A stretch of DNA of 64,000 nt, from positions 906,761 to 970,760 of the forward strand of contig NZ_CH672377.1 in the NCBI RefSeq assembly GCF_000153105.1, given 5' to 3'. Every line of letters begins with the position of its first letter. The stretch's first letter is position 1. Shown piece by piece: positions 57,625 to 64,000 of this stretch. A program made the translations under genes and the position numbers. This DNA comes from Blastopirellula marina DSM 3645. GTDB taxonomy: Bacteria; Planctomycetota; Planctomycetia; Pirellulales; Pirellulaceae. The notes under the pieces are model-generated. The model searched no databases. It saw only the letters and a list, made by a program, of their open reading frames with translations, and was not told where the DNA came from.

Positions 57625-58238
57625 GCGTCGTTACGCCGCTCCAACACGGTCAGGGCAATGCGGCGAATTTCAGCCTGAATTTCTTCGACCTTACGACTCG
57701 CATCAATAATGTGCACGTTTTCAAACTTCTTCGCTTCGGCGAGAAAGCCCTCGCGAACCTGTTCAAAGTATTCGATTCCGCGGCTCTCGACCCGATCCAG
57801 CGCGCGATTCAAGCGGCCGAGCGCCGCCTTGGTCGGCAGATCCAACAGGAAGGTCGCATCCGGCAGAACGCCGTCGGTCGCCGCCAGACCGACATTGCGA
57901 ATCGTATCGACATCGACGCCGCCGCCGTAACCCTGATAGGCGATATTGGCGAGCAAGTAGCGATCCGAGACAACCGCGGCGCCTGCTTCCAGCGCCGGAC
58001 GGATCGTTTCGGCGACCAGCTGCGCACGAGCGGTCATGTACAACAGCATCTCGCTGCGCGGCGCAATTTCGAGATCGCTCTTGTCGAGCAAGATCGACCG
58101 GAGCCGTTCTCCCAGCGGAGTACTGCCGGGATCGCGACACGAGACAACTTTGGCGCCTTGCATCTCGAGCCAAGCGGTGAACAACGTCTGTTGCGTCGAT
58201 TTGCCGACGCCATCCAATCCATCGAAAACGAAGAACAT
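57621..58238 (-). CDS. tmk: Thymidylate kinase
   Basis: 205 residues. P-loop FDGLDGVGKSTQQTLF at residues 4-19, DR-type catalytic block VSDRYLLANIAYQGYG near 92-107, and the LID region PTKAALGRLNRALDR. It phosphorylates dTMP to dTDP. The stop overlaps the holB start by 4 nt (ATGA), the common tmk-holB arrangement. Element B lies upstream. Confidence 0.96.
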   Translation of the reverse strand: MFFVFDGLDGVGKSTQQTLFTAWLEMQGAKVVSCRDPGSTPLGERLRSILLDKSDLEIAPRSEMLLYMTARAQLVAETIRPALEAGAAVVSDRYLLANIAYQGYGGGVDVDTIRNVGLAATDGVLPDATFLLDLPTKAALGRLNRALDRVESRGIEYFEQVREGFLAEAKKFENVHIIDASRKVEEIQAEIRRIALTVLERRNDA

Positions 58239-58603
58239 AGTTGTAAGCTCACAGGCGCCGGAAACCGTTCCATTTTACGCTCGAATGGGGGAATCGAACA
58301 GTATGCGATACGTTGCCCAACGTTTTCAAGTTGGGGATTTGGCGCCGCAGTCAAACCGCTTTTTCTTCGTAGCCCCCACTCGTCTGGTTGGCCCTGATAG
58401 CGCGGCTATCTGGACCGACAAAGGAGGTAAGCGGACCTAATCCGCGGTTGGCGTCTGATCGGTGGTTGGTTCCGTCGAGAAGGATTGAACCCCCTATCCG
58501 CTGCGTTCCGCTAACAGAAGCCGCCTACGGCTGCGCCGCCGCGATAGCGGAGCTATCGCAGCCAACCATGCAAATAGCGCAACTTCAAAACACGTTCGGC
58601 GGG
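58239..58603. other. Gene-free region holding inverted-repeat element B
   Basis: About 365 bp between the tmk start and the WYL regulator end. It is mostly the inverted-repeat element described separately; the tmk promoter must also be here. No coding frame is credible. Confidence 0.7.
58384..58590. repeat. Inverted-repeat element B (MITE/REP-like)
   Basis: Left end GGTTGGCC with stem GATAGC-GCG-GCTATC (58396-58410); right end stem GCGATAGC-GGA-GCTATCGC (58541-58559) followed by GCCAACC and AATAGCGCAACTTC. The right end matches the complement of element A's left end over more than 40 bp (GGCTGCGCCGCC and flanks). The interior aligns only loosely. Confidence 0.8.
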
Positions 58604-59593
58604 CTATGAAGGATCGTTCCCATTGTCCGGATATTTATCAATAATTGCCCGTGCGTGCGTGACAACGATCTGCTGCATTTCTGGCGGCTGCAGGACGGTC
58701 GCTTGTTCTCCATAGCCGAGAATCCACCACGACATTTCTCGTAACCCCGAGACCGTCACGCGAAAATCGATCGAGCCATCCTCGTTCCACGCGACCTGCT
58801 GCGTCTTGTGCCACTGCACTTCGGCGACGTTGGACGCGACCAGCTTGTGAAAGCGGACGACCACTTCTTGATCGGGCCCCTCTTCTGGAATCATGTGCCA
58901 GGCGCTGCGGAGATAGCGTTCGACGCGAAAACCGGCGGGGATTTTGAATTCGTCTTCAAGCACGTCGAGCGACAAGATTCGCCCGACTTTGAAGGTGCGT
59001 ATCGAGCGATGCAACGAGGATCGCCCGATCACGTACCAACTATGCCGACTGAAAAGAAGTTTGTACGGTGACAGCTTCGTGCTGATGTCGGCCTCGTCGA
59101 AGAGGCTTTTGTACTGAATACGAACCGAACGGCGATTTCCGACGGCGTCGACCAGTTGCTGATAAACCGTCTCGGCTTCTTGGGGTTGCGGCGAATGCGT
59201 CAGCTTGATTTCGACGGCGCCCGAAACGCGTCGCAGCCGACGACGCAGGCGATCCGGCAAACTGTTTTCTAGCTTGGTCGCCGCTTTGCGAGCGTTGGAA
59301 TAGTAGGGCAATCCACCGCCGTCTCCCAGTTCGCTGCAGAGGACCATTACCGACAGTGCTTCTTCGGCGTTGAGATTGGTCGGGCTCAGAAAGTAAGTAT
59401 CGGGAATGTGATACCGTTGCGATTCCGAATCGAAAGCGAGGGGCACGCTGGCCCCTCGCAATGTATCAAGATCTCGAAAAATGGTCCGACGACTCACGCC
59501 GCACTCGACCGCTAACGAATCAACGTTTTGGGGCCTGCCACTTTGCAGCAGTCCGAGAAGTTGCAGTAGACGTTGGATTCGCGACAGGTTCAT
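58604..59593 (-). CDS. WYL-domain transcriptional regulator
   Basis: 329 residues. N-terminal HTH_11/DeoR-type winged helix (LSRIQRLLQLLGLLQSGRPQ, LAVECGVSRRTIFRDLDTLR), then the WYL domain (IQYKSLFDEADISTKLSPYK, RHSWYVIGRSSLHRSIRTFK) and the WCX C-terminal domain. WYL proteins sense ligands, often nucleic-acid species, and regulate DNA repair, phage defence or CRISPR. Its start lies 74 nt inside the end of the upstream TolC-like gene in another frame, so the two are probably co-transcribed. Confidence 0.93.
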   Translation of the reverse strand: MNLSRIQRLLQLLGLLQSGRPQNVDSLAVECGVSRRTIFRDLDTLRGASVPLAFDSESQRYHIPDTYFLSPTNLNAEEALSVMVLCSELGDGGGLPYYSNARKAATKLENSLPDRLRRRLRRVSGAVEIKLTHSPQPQEAETVYQQLVDAVGNRRSVRIQYKSLFDEADISTKLSPYKLLFSRHSWYVIGRSSLHRSIRTFKVGRILSLDVLEDEFKIPAGFRVERYLRSAWHMIPEEGPDQEVVVRFHKLVASNVAEVQWHKTQQVAWNEDGSIDFRVTVSGLREMSWWILGYGEQATVLQPPEMQQIVVTHARAIIDKYPDNGNDPS

Positions 59594-61916
59594 AACTGGC
59601 GGCTGCCGGTGCTTTCTTAGCAGGCGTGGGCTGCGGGGATGCGGAAGAGCGAACGTCCATATCCTTCATGACTTCCGAGAGACCTAGTTTATTAAAATCG
59701 AGCTTCGCTTGCGACTTGGGCGAAGCGGACTTGGTCGGACGAGCCGCTTGGGTCGGCTGCTCGAGCGAAACCCGGGCGACTTTCGATCCGTTTTGCGTCG
59801 GCTTCAAACCGATCGGACGCAGCGTGGCGCCGTCCCCTGCGACTTGTTGTCGCTTGGCGGCGGGAGCCATGGCTTGCGTGTCCATCGCGGCCGGAGTCGG
59901 CCGAGCCGCCGGGGTCGGCACTTCTTCCATGTAAGGCTGACCCGGCATCGGAGCCTCTTCCCAAATCACGCCTTCCTCGATGTGCTGCGACCCGCTGGGG
60001 ACCGCTCCGCGGCTGATGACGCCGGGGCGAGTGTAGCCGTAGTTCATGTAATGGCTGGCCGCACGACGACGAGCGTTCCCCTTGGCGTCGAAGTAAGCCT
60101 TGTCTGGCCAAGGGCCTTCCGCCAAGTAGACGCCGTTGTAGTCCAACAGGGAACCCTTGCGGAGATGGACGTCTTTGACGGCGATGTTGTATTCGACCAG
60201 AGCTTGGAAGTAAGCGATCTGAGCTTCGCTGCGACGACGCTGAGCTTCCAACAGCAAGTCGAGCGTGACCGTACCGGCGTCGTAAGCGGCTTGCACCGAG
60301 TCGACTTCTTTGTCGGCGGCGATCAGGCGATTCAGGTTCGACTGCACCAGGTTGTAGTTCGAGTCGAGATCGCGAACCGCATCGGTCAGCAGGTGCGACA
60401 CTTCCAGTTCCATGTCTTCCAGCACCGCTTTTTCGCGAGCGATGCGGAGTTGAGCGTTGCGAACTCCCGACAGTGCCTGGCGGAAACCGATCGGCATGCT
60501 GTACTGAGCTCCCAAGGTCCACTCTTGATAGTTGCCGCCGGTCAGCTCTTGCCAAGCGGTCGAACCGACCGCCGGAAAGTCGCCTGCTCCGGGGTTGCCA
60601 GAGATCAACTTGTCGCCCACACCAAGGAAGCGGTACAAGCCAACCACGTCAAGCTGCGGCAACAGTTGGTTGCGAGCGGCGATCATTTCGATCTCACGCT
60701 GCTTCAGGCGCCAGCGTTGGCGACGCAGTTCGGCCGACATCGCAATCGCTTCTTCATGAATCTGGAACCAGTCAAACTTCACCCACGCGTCGCTCGGTTC
60801 TGACGAGGGACGAATCAGGCGACCATCGTTGGCGGCGATCCCCATGAAGTACCGCAGCGCGTTTTCGGCTTTGTACAAGTCGCGAAGCGCGGCCTGCGTA
60901 CGAGCACGGAATTCGTAGTACTGCTGGCGAGCCTGAGCTTCTTTCTCGGCTTCGCCCCCTTCGGCGCCTTTTTGCATCAGCGTGAAGATGCGACGCCAGG
61001 TCACCAAAGCACTGTCGCGTCCGGTCTTGGCCGCTTCCAGGTTGTGATAGGCGAAGTAGGTTTGCCAGTAGGCTTCTTCCACGTCGCTAACCAGGTTGCG
61101 AACGTTGGTTTCAAAGTCGGCCAAGCTGACGTCTTCTCGAACGCGAGCCAACATCACGTTGACGCGATTAACCTGGACGCCCGAACCGCGAAGCAACGGA
61201 TGACGCGCTTCCAATTCGATGTTGGTTTGCCAGTCGCTGGGCAGCGGCCGCGTGAGCGGGCTACGATTGTTCCATTCGTACTGATAGTTGTTTCGCAAAA
61301 AGAACTGCGTACCGGTCGCCGACTTCTTGGTCAACTCGATGGCGCCCGTTCCCAGGTTTTGCTGAAAGACCGACGGGAACAAGGTGTTAGACGAATAGTT
61401 TTGCGGGCGATCATTGTTTTGATAATTCGCCGTCATGTTCAATTGCGCGTCAAACTCCGACAGGGCGCCTTCCACACCCAAGGTCGGATCCGATTCGACA
61501 ATCGCCGGATCGTAGATCGTCGGCATGCCGTCGTTTCGCGTAATCAAGCTGGTCGGAATCGCCTGGCTGGTCAGCGTGGTGCCGGGGATGACGCGGAAGA
61601 CCGCGTTGCCGCCGGCGGTTCGCAACACCTTGCTATTTTTGAGCGTGATGCTGACCGCTTCTTCGAGCGAGAGTTCCCAGATCTGATCCTTCTCAAGCGA
61701 GAAGGGGTCAGAAAGGGTGAACGGCTCGGCCGCGTTCTCTACCTCGGCCAGACTTGGCTCGTTGACGTCCGGATATTCAATCTCGGTCGCCTTATCCAGG
61801 TAGGTCGAGAGATCGTTTCTCTCAGTAAAGTAGAACGGCTGCGTCGGATGACAACCCGTCAGTGCCGAAGCGCCGATCAGAATGATCGCCCAATACTTCG
61901 CGGTGTGCCGGCTCAT
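59520..61916 (-). CDS. TolC-like outer-membrane efflux protein (lipoprotein)
   Basis: 798 residues from the ATG at 61916. Lipoprotein signal (AIILIGASALTGC, lipobox LTGC). Two OEP repeats form the coiled-coil barrel: SLADFETNVRNLVSDVEEAY and VLEDMELEVSHLLTDAVRDL, with helices such as AAYDAGTVTLDLLLEAQRRR and SEAQIAYFQALVEYNIAVKD. It is much longer than TolC (about 470) because of an N-terminal domain of about 150 residues and a Pro/Ala-rich C-terminal tail of about 170 residues that runs over the WYL gene start. It likely forms the outer duct of an export system; no inner-membrane partner is in the window. Confidence 0.88.
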   Translation of the reverse strand: MSRHTAKYWAIILIGASALTGCHPTQPFYFTERNDLSTYLDKATEIEYPDVNEPSLAEVENAAEPFTLSDPFSLEKDQIWELSLEEAVSITLKNSKVLRTAGGNAVFRVIPGTTLTSQAIPTSLITRNDGMPTIYDPAIVESDPTLGVEGALSEFDAQLNMTANYQNNDRPQNYSSNTLFPSVFQQNLGTGAIELTKKSATGTQFFLRNNYQYEWNNRSPLTRPLPSDWQTNIELEARHPLLRGSGVQVNRVNVMLARVREDVSLADFETNVRNLVSDVEEAYWQTYFAYHNLEAAKTGRDSALVTWRRIFTLMQKGAEGGEAEKEAQARQQYYEFRARTQAALRDLYKAENALRYFMGIAANDGRLIRPSSEPSDAWVKFDWFQIHEEAIAMSAELRRQRWRLKQREIEMIAARNQLLPQLDVVGLYRFLGVGDKLISGNPGAGDFPAVGSTAWQELTGGNYQEWTLGAQYSMPIGFRQALSGVRNAQLRIAREKAVLEDMELEVSHLLTDAVRDLDSNYNLVQSNLNRLIAADKEVDSVQAAYDAGTVTLDLLLEAQRRRSEAQIAYFQALVEYNIAVKDVHLRKGSLLDYNGVYLAEGPWPDKAYFDAKGNARRRAASHYMNYGYTRPGVISRGAVPSGSQHIEEGVIWEEAPMPGQPYMEEVPTPAARPTPAAMDTQAMAPAAKRQQVAGDGATLRPIGLKPTQNGSKVARVSLEQPTQAARPTKSASPKSQAKLDFNKLGLSEVMKDMDVRSSASPQPTPAKKAPAAASYEPVANPTSTATSRTAAKWQAPKR

Positions 61917-62165
61917 GGAATTCCGTTTCCTGATTGAGCCGTACTCAAACGCATCGCGTTCTTTTCGGCTCGGGAAGGTAATCAGTACGTTAGCTGGGCG
62001 CAGTCTCCTCGCGGAGACAACGACAACAAAAGCACTGGATCCCCCCCCGGGACCGAACGCCCACAGCATGTGCAGAGCGGCCGTAATCCAGCATGGAAGA
62101 GTTATCGGCCAGCCTAACCGGCAAACTTTGAAGAATCCCTACAATCGTCAAAGTTTTCCAACCGA

Positions 62166-62191
62166 GCCGCTAGCGAAGCGTGGCTAGCGGC
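62166..62191 (-). terminator. Possible terminator stem
   Basis: GCCGCTAGC/GCTAGCGGC with an 8-nt loop, just downstream of the 62201-62677 gene. No T-run, so tentative. Confidence 0.4.
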
Positions 62192-62200
62192 GGCGTGCTG

Positions 62201-62677
62201 CTAGAGATACATGCCGACAAAACCGCCTGACTCGTCGCTTTCGGCCTGGATCTTTTGGATCCGCTGCTCTGTCGCGGATAGATCGCCGGCGGCGATATAG
62301 CGATCGAAATCGGCCAGCACGCTGCGTGAAACGGTCGATGCGAACCATTCCACGATCGGTTCCGACAGCCAAGAGCAGGTCTCGCGCGTCAACGATACGT
62401 CGAGATCAGCCTGTCGCGCCTTGGTGTCGTCGGCGTTGGTCAGGACCGTTCCCTCAAATCGAAACTCAAGCATCCCATCCGTCTCATGATTGAGCAGATG
62501 GAAGACGCATTTGGCGTTATACAGATAAAACGTGTTCAACGCTCCATGCTTTTCCAGCGCATGCTTCAAATTCATGCAGTGCTTCTGATACTTCGGCGAA
62601 GCGTCGAGCGGGATATCCATCCGCCCAATCGACCGAAGCGGTAAACAATCAAATTCAATCTCTACCCAGCGCTGCAT
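62201..62677 (-). CDS. Conserved-looking protein of unknown function
   Basis: 158 residues. It starts MQRWVEIEFDCLPLRSIGRM and contains HCMNLKHALEKHGALNTFYL, AKCVFHLLNHETDGMLEFRF and TRETCSWLSEPIVEWFASTV. It is a soluble alpha/beta protein without a signal peptide or recognised catalytic motif. The layout of coding and flanking terminators supports a real gene. No function assigned. Confidence 0.7.
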   Translation of the reverse strand: MQRWVEIEFDCLPLRSIGRMDIPLDASPKYQKHCMNLKHALEKHGALNTFYLYNAKCVFHLLNHETDGMLEFRFEGTVLTNADDTKARQADLDVSLTRETCSWLSEPIVEWFASTVSRSVLADFDRYIAAGDLSATEQRIQKIQAESDESGGFVGMYL

Positions 62678-62724
62678 AACGGTGCTCTTAGAAAGTCAGG
62701 AGCCGCGTGTCGTTCGTTCGGTAA

Positions 62725-64000
62725 CTATTTTACCGAATTCGCGCCGCTAGCGAGATCCTTGTTTGCCGTTTTCTTGACCGGCATCACCCAACCGAGCGTC
62801 GCCCAGCCGTCGCTAATGACCAAATCTTCCAGCTGCAACGGTCCTGCACCCGCCCAGCGCCCTTTCAATTTCAGCCCTTCGCCGACGATCTCCGGCTCAA
62901 ACAACGCTTCAAACTTCTTATGAAGAAAGGTCTTCAGCGTAATATCACGAATCCCTTGCCGTTCGCGGCTCAAATATTCGACCGAGACCTCTCCCTCACG
63001 CGTCAGTTTGGCGCCTTTTTCCCCGCGTTCGACCAAGTAGACAGCGCTAATCCGGGCTGGATTGTTGAACTCGCTGTCACCGCGGGTGAACTGACGTCCG
63101 CGAATCGAGATTTCGATCCGATCTTGCCCAAACCGAACCTCGACCGGCCGCTTATAATCAAAGGTGATCGACCAGGGATCTTTTTCCGGCGTGATCTTCA
63201 ATTCCTCCGGAACCTCTGTTCCCCGCTCTTTAAGCAGCTCCACCAATTTCACATCGGTCAGCTTGATCCCTCCCAGCAGCACTTCCCCCATATTGGTCGG
63301 CATCGACTCATGCAGTTGGACCCCGATATCCGCCGATGATGGCGCCGGCGCCGGAGGAAGCGTTGGCGCCGCCAGCTGAAATCGATTCGCTTTCATCGCC
63401 ATGACATGAATCGCGTCACTGGTCGACGAGATCTCGAAGATCTCCAGGAATTCGTCGCGGCTATCGAGCGGTTGGCGAACCTCTTTGCGAAGTCGCGTGT
63501 TCGCGTCCTGGATTAGTTTGACGGTTTCCGCTTCCATGCGACTGACGACGCGTTGTTCGGCATGTTGCGACGCGATCGCTTCGGCCTGCGACTTCTGCTG
63601 GTACGCCTTATTGGTTGCGATGTTTCGGACCAAACCCGAATTGGCCTGAATGGAGTTGAAAGTCGAGGAAGTCCGACATTCGGCCGTAGCTCTCGTATCG
63701 CTCACGCCTTCCGCGTCGACCAACAGCGATTTTTTTCCCAAGACCGAAGTGACTCCGCTGGAGTGGACCGTCACTTGGCCGTTGCGGCCAACATTGTTAG
63801 TTCTCGTTACGGCGTCTAACACCAGTTGAACTTGGGCGGCGGCGGCGTTGGGGATCAAATTGATTTTCAAATCGCCGACGGTTCGCCCGGTGCCATAAAT
63901 GCTGGTCCCCAAAATGTTGTCGCGAACCGGCTTCGTGTCATCGACTTTACGGTCGATGCCGTAGCCGACAAATCGTTCCGACGCTGTGAGGAACAGGTTG
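62725..64000 (-). CDS. Large planctomycete envelope-type protein, C-terminal part, unknown function
   Basis: The frame is open to the window edge (no stop up to 64000), so the N-terminus lies outside. The visible part has repeated beta-type segments (LKINLIPNAAAAQVQLVLDA, VTVHSSGVTSVLGKKSLLVD), then a long charged helix (QAEAIASQHAEQRVVSRMEAE), a Pro-rich linker (PTLPPAPAPSS) and a beta-rich C-terminal half (VEVRFGQDRIEISIRGRQFT, RISAVYLVERGEKGAKLTRE). The style is that of planctomycete secreted or membrane-associated hypothetical proteins. No catalytic motif is recognised. Confidence 0.8.
   Translation of the reverse strand, partial: NLFLTASERFVGYGIDRKVDDTKPVRDNILGTSIYGTGRTVGDLKINLIPNAAAAQVQLVLDAVTRTNNVGRNGQVTVHSSGVTSVLGKKSLLVDAEGVSDTRATAECRTSSTFNSIQANSGLVRNIATNKAYQQKSQAEAIASQHAEQRVVSRMEAETVKLIQDANTRLRKEVRQPLDSRDEFLEIFEISSTSDAIHVMAMKANRFQLAAPTLPPAPAPSSADIGVQLHESMPTNMGEVLLGGIKLTDVKLVELLKERGTEVPEELKITPEKDPWSITFDYKRPVEVRFGQDRIEISIRGRQFTRGDSEFNNPARISAVYLVERGEKGAKLTREGEVSVEYLSRERQGIRDITLKTFLHKKFEALFEPEIVGEGLKLKGRWAGAGPLQLEDLVISDGWATLGWVMPVKKTANKDLASGANSVK

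Overview
The window looks like chromosomal DNA from a planctomycete of the Pirellulaceae (Blastopirellula/Rhodopirellula type). This rests on lineage-typical families: a DUF1553/DUF1501 pair, three pseudopilin-like DUF1559 proteins, a DUF1080 protein, a DUF6807 (PmoA-like) protein and GYF-type membrane proteins. They sit beside diderm genes (lpxA, a TonB-dependent receptor, a TolC-like protein). Genes lie on both strands in short operons, GTG and TTG starts are frequent, and many transcription units end in clear stem-loop terminators. I found no rRNA, tRNA, transposase, phage or CRISPR locus.

Layout. 1-11 kb: DUF1553/DUF1501 pair, a membrane-anchored coiled-coil protein, slyD, a short UvrC, two divergent phosphohexomutases, a SpoU-type methylase, a TlpA-like thioredoxin lipoprotein and an ArsR-type regulator. 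11.6-17.8 kb: a complete oligopeptide ABC transporter operon (oppABCDF) with coupled starts. 17.8-25 kb: small membrane proteins, an M20 amidohydrolase, rdgB, a SPOR-like secreted protein, cheV, mtaB and clpS. 25-34 kb: M20 dipeptidase, serS, ppdK, lpxA, a GYF-domain protein, a TPR protein and a KaiC/RecA-like ATPase. 34-39.5 kb: a repeat-rich part with a 40-bp minisatellite, inverted-repeat elements, a cysteine desulfurase homologue lacking its catalytic Cys, a DUF1559 gene and tadA. 39.5-47.5 kb: a BtuB-type receptor behind a cobalamin riboswitch, DUF1559, DUF1080, two nucleotide-sugar enzymes, VanZ-like, and a fusion of an alkyltransferase-like domain with endonuclease V. 47.5-56.5 kb: secreted proteins, csrA, yjbQ, a DUF1559/three-heme cytochrome c peroxidase pair behind a Fur-box-like palindrome, and a PL9-like beta-helix protein. 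56.5-64 kb: holB-tmk, a WYL regulator overlapping a TolC-like gene, and two planctomycete proteins of unknown function, the last running off the window.

How the parts work together. oppABCDF, the BtuB-type receptor, the TolC-like protein and lpxA describe a diderm envelope with peptide and vitamin B12 uptake. The mutases and the two nucleotide-sugar enzymes supply cell-surface polysaccharide precursors. slyD, clpS, rdgB, uvrC, the ATL-EndoV fusion, holB and tmk are housekeeping and genome-maintenance genes. The observations most worth following are the ATL-EndoV fusion, the riboswitch with a start-site-sequestering hairpin, the Cys-less desulfurase, and several families of non-coding inverted and tandem repeats.
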